Source of the DNA: Planctomycetota bacterium
Lineage (GTDB): Bacteria; Planctomycetota; Phycisphaerae; Phycisphaerales; UBA1924
Reading direction: 5' to 3'
Assembly: GCA_024276195.1 (NCBI GenBank)
Contig: JAJRXR010000054.1
Span: 84,836-148,835, forward strand
Length of the DNA: 64,000 bases
Positions 39,501 through 50,100 of this stretch are shown here, one piece after another (position 1 is the stretch's first letter; every line of letters begins with the position of its first letter). The position numbers and the translations under genes were made by a program. The notes below the pieces were generated by a model, which ran no database searches, had not been told where the DNA came from, and was given only the letters and a program-made list of their open reading frames with translations.

Positions 39501-40940
39501 CCGCGGTATCACGCGGAGGCCGCCGGGGAGATGTTCGCGGGTGTGGGCGCGGCTCGGGCGCTTGCTGAGGGCGACGACGCGTCGAGCGTGCTGCCCGATC
39601 CTGCGCGTGTGCGCCGGGAGCTCGACGAGCTGGATCGGCGCTTAGAGGCGTACGGGCGGGCGTATCTGGCGTACTGGGCGGGGACGGTGGTCGAGGACGC
39701 GCAGGTGTATCTGCCGGCGGACTGGGGCAAGAGCTTTACGCTGCTCGGGCGGGTCGATCCGCTGGACGTCAACCCGCACCTGGGCGAGCTGACGCGCCGC
39801 CTGATCGAGGCGATCGACGCCATGCCCGAGCGTGTGGTCGCGGGAGATGCGCGCGCGATGCGTCTTGCGCGGGTGCTCGCTGATGAGCTTGCCGAGCTGA
39901 GCGACGGGCGGTTCGGGCTTGAATGCGGGCGGGCGATCGACCGGTGGCGCCTGCTCTCGCCCAGTGTGGAGCAGGCGCGTTCGATCGTGCTGGTCCTCAC
40001 GCCCGGGGCGTTCAAGCGGGAGTACCTGCTGCTGTACAAGCGGTCGGGGCTTGGCCCGGGGCTGGGATACTGGAGCGAGGTGCAATACCGGGCGCTGGTG
40101 GCGCTGGCGCAGAGCGCCTCGGACCGGGCGTCGGACGCGCGGGACCGCCTGATCCGCGAGCTGCGCGGGTTCCCGCTGTGTCTGGATTGCGCCGAGACAC
40201 TCTCGCCCGTCGCGGTGCGCCAGGGCGTGGCGTTGATGGGGATGATCGATCTGCCGAGCAATCTGGAGACAGGGGGGCGCAACCGGATCGGCAGCGGCGA
40301 CTTCGGCAGCCTCGATACCCAGGTCCAGGAGCAGCTCAAACGCCTTCGCGGCGATCTGATCTGGGCCAGCGCCGAGCAGCGGCGCTGGTACGAGCGACTG
40401 CGCGAGGCGCTGGTGCTGTTCGATGCGGGGGGCGGGGCGTTCGAGCAGGAGCTCGTCATCCTGCGGGGTGAGTCGCAGGAAGACCCGTCGATCGTGAGCC
40501 GGTACCCGTTCATGGAGATCTACCTGGGCACTCGGCGCCTGCCCGTCGATGGCTCGGGCACGCTGGTCCCGACCGGGGCGCTCAACACGCGGACGGGGCT
40601 GCGCCTGCCCGTCCCGATCGAGTCGGGGATCGAGCTTCGCCTACGTTCGAGCGCGGGGGGGGCGGTCGAGGCGATCGCGCGTCTGGATGAGCCCTGGGGG
40701 GGGCTCGAGGCGGTGCGATGGAGCACGGGGCCTCTGGACCCGGATGATGTCTCGCCCGAGGGGCTGCCCGTGACGGGCGTGTGGCGTCTGCCCATTGAAC
40801 TCACAACGCCCGACGGGCGCCCGATCCGCTCTGCGGGCGGGGCGGCGGTGCGCTACACCCTGGGTGTGCGCTTCATCGGGCGCCAGATCCCGGACCCGAC
40901 GACCTGGGCGACCGAGCGGGCCTGGCCCAACGCAGAGTGA
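36588..40940 (+). CDS. tssM: Type VI secretion-type membrane protein TssM (IcmF family)
   Basis: TssM spans the envelope and links TssL to the outer-membrane part of the complex. The 1,450-aa protein has two N-terminal transmembrane helices (about 16-34 and 38-60), a cytoplasmic P-loop domain with Walker A GEPGSGKT (126-133) and VILDTAGRL (169-177), TKADLINGFREFF, and the family strand FVQGEWSTRPLFLRGIYFTS. A third helix is at about 441-463 (AAVLSAGFLMVVGVGLLTWLG). The remaining 980 residues are periplasmic and helical, ending in a beta-rich domain (GTRRLPVDGSG... WRLPIELTTPDG). It is longer than usual TssM (about 1,100-1,200). AGGA precedes the ATG. Intact ATPase motifs argue that this is a working protein. 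Confidence 0.9.
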   Translation: MQLLPASLMNLPRAIRLVLIVAALGAIAGGVALAPSPVNWLILALVVVGVLVLALYGITLRALDKRRVSPFQMSLGENTGASPKQVRDPEARARIDELRTKFEEGASVFHQHGKDLYSIPWYLIVGEPGSGKTEAVRHSGVGFPPGLQDELQGAGGTLNMNWWFTNHAVILDTAGRLLFEEVEAGSTSEWREFLKLLRSARPNCPVNGMLLVIPADSLIRDTGEEIETKAGRIAEQLDHIQRALGVRFPVFVVITKADLINGFREFFDDMTDPSVQHQMLGWSNPAPLDSGFDPEAVEEHLRTVRERLLRRRLRLLGAAGSGVESGIDRADAMYAFPDSMMKMAPRLRRYLEMVFVQGEWSTRPLFLRGIYFTSSMREGSALDQDLAEVLGVDVESLPEGRAWERDRSYFLKDLFLSKVFKERGLVTRAASTSKTKRRRQAAVLSAGFLMVVGVGLLTWLGDRQLREAIIGPSEFWTRLNDTMRDDSGAVSAGVEDIEIVYYDNIDDQHMYAGENPTGLGSIGSLSMVEMHTEARRRSTEAPDPPAIFGPVAKLWGDPFEEAPKVQRELFEKSVLDPLVTRTRALIGREDEPWSDEATDALGELIGIELAARDTGDTRPALDLDRLLAFVLAGNEDVSAERRTLDAQALQRVLESSYTDTSAWPPAGVRGVEGVSGRIVRVGVDRFVEHWTDRGGVDSRTLGEIVALGLACERFSDAEKAILALGPGALTDERWGGAFAELVAARDALDEAVEQGGAARSLGAEELQNRVRDESLEAARGSYQSLLRRLASDDEGPGDDPFRDDLRTKIEGSWNGLERSIDRRLSDARDRVARHEGALLGVAGAGEAKYVIRSVIFETMDRARRGGVSDTDLVTLGQTIRSIDATYERGAASLDELGSPGVGAPRRTVAFAREALAQLRRAQSGRAVDAALAQISAEAGAPEAFVERRGVELGVVERPSIPLTRLDGGEFDPRYHAEAAGEMFAGVGAARALAEGDDASSVLPDPARVRRELDELDRRLEAYGRAYLAYWAGTVVEDAQVYLPADWGKSFTLLGRVDPLDVNPHLGELTRRLIEAIDAMPERVVAGDARAMRLARVLADELAELSDGRFGLECGRAIDRWRLLSPSVEQARSIVLVLTPGAFKREYLLLYKRSGLGPGLGYWSEVQYRALVALAQSASDRASDARDRLIRELRGFPLCLDCAETLSPVAVRQGVALMGMIDLPSNLETGGRNRIGSGDFGSLDTQVQEQLKRLRGDLIWASAEQRRWYERLREALVLFDAGGGAFEQELVILRGESQEDPSIVSRYPFMEIYLGTRRLPVDGSGTLVPTGALNTRTGLRLPVPIESGIELRLRSSAGGAVEAIARLDEPWGGLEAVRWSTGPLDPDDVSPEGLPVTGVWRLPIELTTPDGRPIRSAGGAAVRYTLGVRFIGRQIPDPTTWATERAWPNAE

Positions 40941-40958
40941 GAGGTGGTCGAGCGAGCG

Positions 40959-41939
40959 ATGAAGATCGGGTTCAAGCGAAAGCAGGGCGGGGGCGAGCGG
41001 GTCTGGCTCGGGGCGTACGGCAAGCACCCGGCCTGGGATGATCACGTCTACTCGTCCGGGCTCGATACCTCACGCATGACCCAGCTCCGCACCACGCTCT
41101 ACAGCAAAGGCATCGGCGGGCGGATCGACTCGGGCGTCTGGGACAAGCTCGACGACGACGAGCGCGTCGAGGGCTTCGCCCACACGCTCGTGTGGCGGAC
41201 GATCGACGGGCTTGTTGTTGCGCGATTGATTGACTCGGTCGATGGCAAGGGGCGGGCGCGGTACCCGCTGGTGGTGTGCGCACAGATCCAGGGCTTGGCC
41301 GGCGCCTGGGTGTGCGGGCGCGTGGTTGAGCGGTTGGTGCATACCGCGGCGGCGTGCCGGGCGGAGACCACGCAGGAGGGGTTCACGGGCGAGATCGAGC
41401 TGGCACGCAGCGAGCTGCGCGCCGAGGCGCAGCTGCTCAATGACGCGGGCGAGTGTGCCTCGGGCGAGGCGGCGGCGTCGAGGCTGGTTGAGCGGGCGGG
41501 CGACGAGGCGATCGAGCGTGTGCTGTACCAATGCCGGCGCGATATGCGGGTGTTTCTTCGCGGGCATGTGCGTGGGGAGAAGACCTCGTCGCGGACGATT
41601 GATACCTCGGCCAAGCACTGCCGAGCGCCGGCGTGCGCCGCGAGCCCGGGCGAGAGCTGCGAGCTGTGGCTGCGGACGCTGGACCATCTGGTGGGGGACA
41701 CGGCGCCGGTGATGGTGGCGGTCCCGGATTCGCTGGAGTTTGCGGATCTGATCGTGGGCGAGCCGGAGGCGAGGCAGTTTTATTGTCTGCTGGCGGGCGC
41801 CCGGGCGTTGCCGCTGGCCAGCGAGATCCCGTTCGAGATTGATCCGGAGAGCCGGGCGTGGGGGCGGGAGTTTCTGAGCCAGAGCCGGTCGGGGGAGATG
41901 AAGGATCGTGATCCGGGGTGGGTGGGATCGAGGCGGTGA
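40959..41939 (+). CDS. tagF: TagF-like type VI secretion-associated protein
   Basis: TagF proteins hold type VI systems off until a kinase pathway relieves them. The 326-aa product begins, after a short basic leader, with WLGAYGKHPAWDDHVYS, matching the TagF opening YGKLPxxGDFV, and continues with a mixed fold (ERVEGFAHTLVWRTIDGLVVARLIDSVD in parts, RYPLVVCAQ). The C-terminal 200 residues, Ala/Glu-rich then FLRGHVRGEKTSS and LVGDTAPVMVAVPDSLEF, are longer than minimal TagF. I use the ATG at 40959; a GTG at 40944 is also possible. It starts 18 bases after tssM and ends the secretion-type run. The adjacent pseudokinase makes the same regulatory pathway a fair guess. Confidence 0.7.
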   Translation: MKIGFKRKQGGGERVWLGAYGKHPAWDDHVYSSGLDTSRMTQLRTTLYSKGIGGRIDSGVWDKLDDDERVEGFAHTLVWRTIDGLVVARLIDSVDGKGRARYPLVVCAQIQGLAGAWVCGRVVERLVHTAAACRAETTQEGFTGEIELARSELRAEAQLLNDAGECASGEAAASRLVERAGDEAIERVLYQCRRDMRVFLRGHVRGEKTSSRTIDTSAKHCRAPACAASPGESCELWLRTLDHLVGDTAPVMVAVPDSLEFADLIVGEPEARQFYCLLAGARALPLASEIPFEIDPESRAWGREFLSQSRSGEMKDRDPGWVGSRR

Positions 41940-42103
41940 GCCCCAGGGAATGCGCAGATTCCGCGCGGCCCCTGTGATGGGGAGGAGCCGGGGCGCTTGA
42001 TGGCGGGGCGGGGCTCTGTTAGTGTTTGTGCTAGTAGCGTCGCGTTTGAGTGCGCATGGGGGAATCTCCGCCAGGCGGCGCGGCGGGCAGAAAAGCAGGC
42101 ACG

Positions 42104-44134
42104 ATGCTCGGATTGATTGGGGACGGGTGCGTCAGCGAGAGCGGCGCATGGGGAATCTTCGCACGGCGGGCCGCCGCGACGCTGGTCGTGTGCGCCCTGG
42201 GCGGCGCGTTGGCGCAGGATAACCCGGCGAGCGTCGAGGCTGAGAATCCATCGGCACAATCGGCGCCCGAGCAACAGGCGCAGGCGGACGAGGCCCCGGC
42301 GGGCGACGAGGCCCCGGTCGATCCGGACGGCAATGTCTTCGATATCGGCACGCTCACGCTGAGCTATTTCCGCGAGCACCCGCGGCAGCCGGCGCTGGAC
42401 GAGCTCGGGGCGCTCGAGGTGACGCTGGGCGTGCGGGGGGACGGGTTCGTCTCGCCGCGAGAGGGGATCGAGACGCGGACGCTGAGCCTGGCCCAGCTCG
42501 GGGACGGCACGGTGCGCCGGATGTACGCCTCGGCGATCACCGAGGTCATGCGCGTCGTTGTCAAGGACTTCAAGTCGCGCACCATCATCGGCGTGTTCGT
42601 CGCGCCGGACCCGACCCAGATCATCCTCCGCGAGGGGGGGATTGATTACCGCGAGGGGCAGACGGGGCTGACGCTGGTGATTTACACGGCGCGGGTGACG
42701 CGCGTCCGGTCGATCGCGTCGGGCAAACGGGTGTCTCGGGATGAGCGGATCGACAACCCGCTGCACGCGCGGATCCGGGATCGCTCACCCATGCGGGCGT
42801 ACGACGAGTCCGAGCCCGAGGAGGACCGGCGGGACCTGCTGATCAAGAGCGAGCTGGACCGCTACGCGCTGCGCCTCAACCGCAGGCCGGGGCGCCGGGT
42901 GGACATCGCGGTGGCGCCGGCGGAGGGGATCGGCAACGCCGAGCTGCAGTACCTCGTCCAGGAAAACAAGACCTGGAGCGCGTACTTCCAGCTCTCGAAC
43001 ACGGGCACAAAGAGCACGGACGAGTGGCGCGAGCGGTTCGGATTCCAGCACACCCAGCTCACGGGCAACGACGATACGTTCTTGATCGAGTACGTCACGG
43101 CGGGGTTCAGCTCGTCGCACATCGTCTCGGCCTCGTACGAGCGACCGATCGGCGCGTCCGACAAGCTGCGCCTGCGTGTGGACGCGAACTGGAACGAGTT
43201 CGAGGCGTCGGACGTGGGCATTTTGCGTGAGCTGTTCACGGGCGACGGCTGGGGCGTGGGCGGGGAGCTGATCTACAACGTCTTCCAGAAGCGCGAGCTG
43301 TTTGTGGATGTTGTGGGCGGGGCTCGGTTCCAGCACATCGGCGTCGTCAACCCGGGGCTGCCCGGGGGGGGCGTGGGCGAGGAGGATCTGTTCCTGCCGC
43401 GTGTGGGCATGCGCGTCGAGCGCCAGACGGACCGCAACAGCCTGGCGGGGTCGGTGATGCTCGAGTGGTCGCAGTCGAGCGTGACGGCGGCGTCGGTGCG
43501 CGACCTGGAGCGTCTGGGGCGGATCGCGCCGGACAAGGACTGGGCGGTCTTGCGCTGGGACTTCCAGACGAGCGTGTTTCTGGAGCCTTTGTTCAACGCG
43601 AAGGGTTGGGCGGATGTTTCGACGCCGGAGAGTTCGACGCTGGCGCATGAGCTGGTGCTGGCGTTCCGGGGGCAATACGCGTTCAACCGACGCCTGATCC
43701 CGCAGCAGGAGGCGGTGCTGGGCGGGCTGTACACGGTGCGGGGGTACGACGAGTCGGTGGTCGCGGGCGACACGACGATGATGGTGTCGGCGGAGTACCG
43801 GTTCCATGTGCCCAGGTCGTTTGATGTGAACCCGGAGCCGGGGGCGACGTTCCGTGGCAAGCCGTTCAAGTGGGCACCGCAGCAGGTGTACGGGAGGCCA
43901 GACTGGGATCTGGTGCTGCGGGCGTTTGTGGACGCGGGGTGGACGTGGAACAGCCAGCGGTTGCCGTTCGAACGGAATGAGGCGTTGCTGGGCGCCGGGG
44001 TGGGGGCGGAGCTGCTGGTGTTGAGCAACCTGTCGGTCCGAGCGGACTGGGGGTTTGCGTTGTCAGATTTGAACAACGGGCTCGGGGAGCGGGGGGATAG
44101 CCGCCTGCACTTCGTGCTGACGCTTCTGTTCTAA
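42104..44134 (+). CDS. Two-partner secretion outer-membrane transporter (ShlB/FhaC/HecB family)
   Basis: TpsB-type pore that moves its large TpsA partner across the outer membrane. The 676-aa protein has a signal peptide with a twin-Arg-flavoured basic patch (FARRAAATLVVCALGGALAQ). An acidic Ala/Glu linker follows. Then come POTRA-like segments (RTIIGVFVAPDP, LTLVIYTARVTRVRSIASGKRV) and a 16-strand-type barrel region ending VLTLLF with a terminal Phe. The family barrel motif VRGYDES is present (GGLYTVRGYDES), corresponding to the loop 6 VRGY. I prefer ATG 42104; ATG 42056 would add 16 residues. The adjacent tpsA begins 46 bases later, so the two are an operon. They follow tagF by about 160 bases with no terminator that I could see. 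Confidence 0.88.
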   Translation: MLGLIGDGCVSESGAWGIFARRAAATLVVCALGGALAQDNPASVEAENPSAQSAPEQQAQADEAPAGDEAPVDPDGNVFDIGTLTLSYFREHPRQPALDELGALEVTLGVRGDGFVSPREGIETRTLSLAQLGDGTVRRMYASAITEVMRVVVKDFKSRTIIGVFVAPDPTQIILREGGIDYREGQTGLTLVIYTARVTRVRSIASGKRVSRDERIDNPLHARIRDRSPMRAYDESEPEEDRRDLLIKSELDRYALRLNRRPGRRVDIAVAPAEGIGNAELQYLVQENKTWSAYFQLSNTGTKSTDEWRERFGFQHTQLTGNDDTFLIEYVTAGFSSSHIVSASYERPIGASDKLRLRVDANWNEFEASDVGILRELFTGDGWGVGGELIYNVFQKRELFVDVVGGARFQHIGVVNPGLPGGGVGEEDLFLPRVGMRVERQTDRNSLAGSVMLEWSQSSVTAASVRDLERLGRIAPDKDWAVLRWDFQTSVFLEPLFNAKGWADVSTPESSTLAHELVLAFRGQYAFNRRLIPQQEAVLGGLYTVRGYDESVVAGDTTMMVSAEYRFHVPRSFDVNPEPGATFRGKPFKWAPQQVYGRPDWDLVLRAFVDAGWTWNSQRLPFERNEALLGAGVGAELLVLSNLSVRADWGFALSDLNNGLGERGDSRLHFVLTLLF

Positions 44135-44179
44135 GTTGCGCGTGGGCGCGAAGAGGGCGAGAGCCTTCGGAGGTCGGTG

Positions 44180-47100
44180 ATGGGCGCACGAGAGATTGCC
44201 GGGATCGCGGGCGGTGTGGTCGGACGCGGGCGCGTCAGGCGGGCGCTGCGTCACAAGGGGATGATCCCGGTGGCGCTGAGCGCTGCGGCGATGTTGACGC
44301 CGATGGCCCAGGCCGGGCCAGAGGGCGAGAATGTTGTCTACGGCTGGGCGGAGTTCTACCGCGACGGCGTTTGGACGACGATCACGGTCAGCGATCTGGC
44401 GATCATCAACTACAGCTCGTTCAACATCGAGTCGTGGGAGATGGTGCGGTTCATCCAGCCCGACGGGTCGAGCCGGGTGCTCAACCGGATCGACGGCGCG
44501 ATGCCGACGTTCATCAACGGGCAGTTGTTCTCGAACGGGCAGGTGTTCTTTGTGAACCCGGCGGGGATCTACTTCGGCGAGGGCGCCGTGATTAATGTCG
44601 GCGGGATTTACGCCGCCGCCGGGCACATGTCCGACGCGGACTTCCTATCGGGCACGAACCGGTTCACGGGGTTGTCGGGGGCCGTGGTCAACCACGGGCG
44701 GATCCAGAGCGAGGGCAGCGTGGGCATGGTCGGGCGGCGCGTCGCCAACTTCGGCTCGGTCATCGCGGGCGACGTGGTTGTCATGGGCGCGGGCGACGAG
44801 GTGCTCATCGGCGAGCGCGGCGGGCACGTGTTCGCACGCATCTCGGGCGGGGGAACCAACACGGGCGGCGTCGCGACGGACATGGGCGTCCAGAACGGCG
44901 GGATCATCCGGGCCGGCTCGCAGGTGGTTCTGGGTGTGGGCGATCACTTTGCGCTGGCGCTGTACGACACGAGCGAGATTTACGCGCAGGCCGTGGATAT
45001 CAAGGGCAAGTACGGGTCGAACATCCGGGTTGCCGGGACGATCGACGCGACGGGCGAGACGGGCGGGCGCGTCCACATCACGGGCGATTACATCGAGATC
45101 GACAACGCGAACATCGACGTCTCGGGCGATTTCGGGGGCGGGGCGATCCGCATCGGCGGCGCCATGCAGGGCTCGGGGTCGATGTGGCGCGCCAAGGGGA
45201 CGTGGATCGGCGCCAACACCGTTCTGCGGGCGGATTCAATCACGCAGGGCGACGGCGGGCGGATCATCGTCTGGGCCGACGGCGCGACGGGCTTCCGCGG
45301 GACCATCAGCGCCCGCGGCGGGCTGCTCGGGGGCGACGGGGGCTTCAGCGAGGTCTCGGGCAAGGGCTGGCTCTCGTTCAACGGGAACGTCGATCTGACC
45401 GCGCCCCTCGGCGTCAAGGGCACGCTGCTGCTCGACCCGACCAACATCCGGGTCTTCGACGGACCGGCTGGCTCGGGCGATGTTGACGGATCGGCGACGA
45501 ACGCGGACTTCATCTTTGCCGCCGCCGACGCGGACCCGGGCGACATGGAGACCTCGATCAGCAACACGGACCTCGTCACGCTGCTCGACACGGCGGACAT
45601 CATCCTCCAGGCCAACAACGACATCATGTTCACCGGCTCGGTGGACGCCTCGGCCAACACGGGCGACCGCTCGCTGACGCTCAACGCCGGGCGGAGCATC
45701 CTGATCTCGGACAACGTCGAGATCCTGCTGCGCGGCTCGTTCAGCGCGACGGTGAATGACATTTTGGCCAATGTCGATCGTGGCGCGGGCGCGGGCGTGT
45801 TCTCGATGGGCACGGGCTCGCGGATCGTCACGACCTTCGGCGCCAGCGACGGGTCGATCACGATCGTGAGCCAGGACGGGCGCACCGGCGCCGAGCTGGG
45901 CGGCGACTTCACGCTCGCCGAGCTCGACGCGGGCTCGGCGATGATCTCGCTGACCGTCACGGGCGACGACGGCTCCGTCTCGTTCGTCGGCGCCCCGGGT
46001 GGCGCGACGCTCACGGGCGGGACGATCGAGCTCAACAATGCGATGGTCGCGGGCGATATCGGCGCCGTCGGCGCTGCGCTCGTGCTCAACGCGACCACGT
46101 TCGCCGCAGCGTCGTCTGGCGACGTCGTCCTCTCGCTCGGCGGTGTCAGCGAGGTCGGCGCGGTCGGCGGCACAACAGGCGTGTCCTCGACCGGCGGGTC
46201 GGTCGAGATCACCAGCGCCTCGCTGCTGACGGTCAGCGAGACCATCTCGATCGCAGCCGATGGCGAGAGCATCGCCCTGGACGTGGGCGATCTCGCGATC
46301 GACTTTGCGGGCGGCGCCGAGATCACCACGGGCGCAGGCTCGAACCGGACCGTTTCGATCACTGGCGGCGGGGGCATGGTCAGCCTGGGCACGGCCGTGG
46401 GCGGGCTGGCGCTGACATCGTCCGAGCTGGCCCAGATCACGGCCAACACGATCCGATTCGGCAGCGCCACAACAACGCAGTTGACGGTGGGGACGGTCAG
46501 CGCGCTGGACTTTGGTGGCGCGGCGATCGAGCTGCGCGCCATGGGCGCAGGCGGGATGATCAGCTTCGCGCCTGGCGTCGCGACGACGTTCGAGTTCGCC
46601 TCGCTCGACGCCCGGGCGACGAGCGAGATTTCGTTCGGCGCCAACGCGGTCGGGATCATCGCGACCGGGGCGGGGTCCATCTTCTTCGACGCGGGCAGCG
46701 GCGACGTCACGATGGCCGAAATGATCTTTGCGCTCGGGCAGGCGGGCAACACCATCACCACGGCCAGCGACCTGATCTCGGTGCTCGGCTCGTTCACGAT
46801 CGTTGGCGATCTGGTCGTGGATAGCCTCGCCAACCCGGAGCTGCGCCTCATTGCGGGCACGGGCGTGACAATCCTGGGCTCGCTAGACACCATGGGCGCC
46901 GATCTGCTGGCGATCAGCGGCGCCGGCGCGTTCACGGTCGGGGGCGCTGGGTCTGTCACGACCGGCGGGGGCGACCTGACCATCTTCGCGACAGACCTGA
47001 GCCTCGCGGGCACGCTCGACGCGGGCGCGGGCGATGTCACGATCGACTCGTCCAGCGGGATCGAACTCGGCATCGCCAGCGGCGGCGGTGGTGTGATGGT

Positions 47101-50100
47101 GATCGATAACGCGGAACTGGCGCTCATCTCGGGCGCCTCGCTGACGATCGGCTCAAGTGCGAGCACGCCGACGATTCGTGTCGAAGGCGTTGACGGCTCG
47201 AGCGCCGGCGCTGATGTGTTCGCCGGGCTCGGGGGTGGGGCGATCACGCTCCTGGGCGACGCGATCACGTTCGTCGGCGCTTCGAGTGTGTTCACAAACC
47301 TGGGCGTGGTTGGCGATGTCAGCGTGGCGCTGACGACCGACCTGACGACCGAGATCGGCGGGATCTCGATCGCGGCGCCGACGATCGACATCGGGCTCGG
47401 GCTCACGATCGACAGCGCCGCGGCGCTGGCGCTGGGCGATCTGACGCTCTCGGGCGCGGGCGGCGTTGTCACGCTCATCAGCGGCTCGGACATGGGCATC
47501 ACGCTCGCGAGCGTCATGAGCAGCGCCGGCTCCGGGCTGACGGTGATGAGCGCCGATTCGGTGGTCGCGGGCGCGATCAACTTGGGTGCGGGCGATCTGA
47601 TGGTGACCGTCGACACGGGCGCCGACGGGACAACCACGAGCACGTTCGCTGCGATCACGGCCGGGTCGGTGAATGTCACGAGCAGCAACGACGCGACGCT
47701 GGATTTCAACGGGCTGGTCTTGACGAGCGCGGGCGGGATCACGCTCGACGCGGGCGCGGGCGGCGCGGTCAATATCAACGCGGGCGGGCTGACGTCTGTC
47801 GGAGGTGGGATCGACCTGACGGGCGCGACGACGACGCTGGGCGCGGACCTGATGTCCACCGGCGGTTCGATCGCGATCACTGGGAACCTGTCCATCGGGC
47901 TCGGACGCACAATCGCGTCCGGCGGGGCGTTTAGCGTGACGGGCGCGACCACGCTGACAGGCGCCGGCGGCACGGTGCTGGTGAGCAGCGCGGACGGCTC
48001 TTCGATCAGCTTCGCCAACATCACGAGCACGGGCGGGTCGGGCCTGACGGTTCTCTCGGGCGACATGGTCGCTCTCGGGACGCTGAACCTTGGGGGCGGG
48101 GCTCTCGGTGTCACGATCGACCAAGGCGCCGACGGAACAACGACGAGCACGTTCGGCGCGATCACCGCTGGGTCGGTGAGCATCACCGGCGCCAACGACG
48201 CGACGATCAATCTCAACGGGCTCGTTGCGACAAGCGCGGGCGGGATCACGCTCGACGCCGGTTCGGGCGGGATGGTCAACGTCAGCGCGGGCGGGCTCGC
48301 GGCGGTCGGCGGCGGGATCGATATCACGGGAACCGCGACGCTGCTGGGGAATGTCGCCACCCTGAGCGAGTCGATCACGTTCTTTGGTGATGTCGTGCTC
48401 GGGGGCGCGGGAGCGCGGACCATCAGCATTGTCGGCGGCAACGCGGGCGATCTGATCGACTTCCGCGGGAGCATCACGGCTTTGGCGGGCCAGGGCCTGA
48501 GCCTGGACGCGGGGACCGGGAGCATCACGCTCGGCGACAGCGCAGCCGACACCGTCGGCGTGGGCGGCGCCCTGGGCGACATCCTCGTCACCAACGCCGA
48601 CACGCTGACGATCAACGGCTCCGTCCTCGCCTCGTCGCTTACCGCTGGCGTGGGTGGCACGGTCGGCAGCGTCCTGTTCAACAACGTTCCCGGCACGAAC
48701 ACCATCACCCTTACCGGGCAGAACGCCTCGGGCCTGGCGCTCGAGATTGACGCTACGACGGCGGTGAACCTGAGCAGCGCGATCAGCGCCACGAGCATCG
48801 CGGCTGGTGGCGGGGGGATCAGCGTTGACGCGGGCGCCGGCTCGATCACCTCCTCGGGCGATCTGAAGATCGACACCACCGGCTCGCTCGTGTTCGCCTC
48901 GGACGTGCTCTCGGGCGGCGACATCACGCTGACGCTCGATACCGCGGCCCTCGGCTCCAAGACCGCCTCGCTCATGGGGCTCTCCGGCGCCGACATCTCC
49001 GTCATCACAGGCGGCGGGGCCATCGGGATCACGCTCAACGGCGCGATCGCCTCCAGCGGCGCCGGCGGAGTGGTGCTCGATGCGGGCGGCGCAGGCTCGC
49101 TCACGTTCAACGCCGGCTCCTCGATCACGACCACGGGCGGGACGCTCGCGGGCGAGGGCGGCGTGCTGCTCATCGGGGGCGTGACCCTCGCGACCGACCT
49201 GACGATCGATACTTCGCTCGCAGGATTGAGCGGCGGCCCGATCGAGATCCGCGGCGCGACCAACGCCGATGTCGCCGGCACGCGGGCGCTGATGCTCCTT
49301 GCCGGTGATGGCGACGTCACCCTCGGGAGCGTGGGCGATCTGGTCCGCCTCGATTCACTGACCATCGACGCGGGAACGGGGACCATCGCCTTCCGCGGCA
49401 CGACGTACAGCGCCGAGTCGCAGAGCTACACCGCCGCGATGTATGACATCGACACGCTCGCCGGCGGCACGGTCGAGGTGCTCTTCACGGGCAACGCGGC
49501 CCAGGCGGGCGACATCACGTTCACGGGCGGGACAATCGCGCTCGCCGCCGGACACAACCTGACCGTCATCGCCCCCATGGGCAGCGTCACACTCGTGGAC
49601 CTGACCGGCGCGGGGCGAGACCTGACCGTCATCGCCTCGGACACGGTGACGCTCGGCTCGGTCGGTGTCGGCGTGGCGCTGAGCGACATCTCGATCACAG
49701 CCGACGAGATCAACCTGACGGGCGCGGTCTTCGGGACGGGCGATCTGACGCTCGAGCCGTTCACGCTGAGCCGCGATATCGAGCTGGCCGGGGGGCTCGA
49801 CGCCGGCGCCGGGTTCTTCGATCTGACCATGGCCGAGCTGACCTTCCTCATGGACGGGTTCAACTCGATCACGATCGGGCGGGCCGGGGGCACGGGCGCT
49901 CTGGGCTTCCACGGCTTTACCTTCCTCGACGATGTCTCGCTCATCACCAGCGGCGCCATCCTCATCGACGGGGTTCTTGCCAACACGGGCGGATCCATCA
50001 CCATCGGCGACGCCGGCAACCCGACCGCGACCGTCACGCTCGATGTGGGCGGCAGCACAATCACGACCGTCGGTGACGACATCACCATCCACGGCGACAC

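Noticed and set aside
45088-49401. A 1,437-codon open frame antisense to tpsA
   Set aside because: Pro/Ser/Val-rich with no motif, no ribosome-binding site, and created by the strong codon bias and repeats of the TpsA gene.
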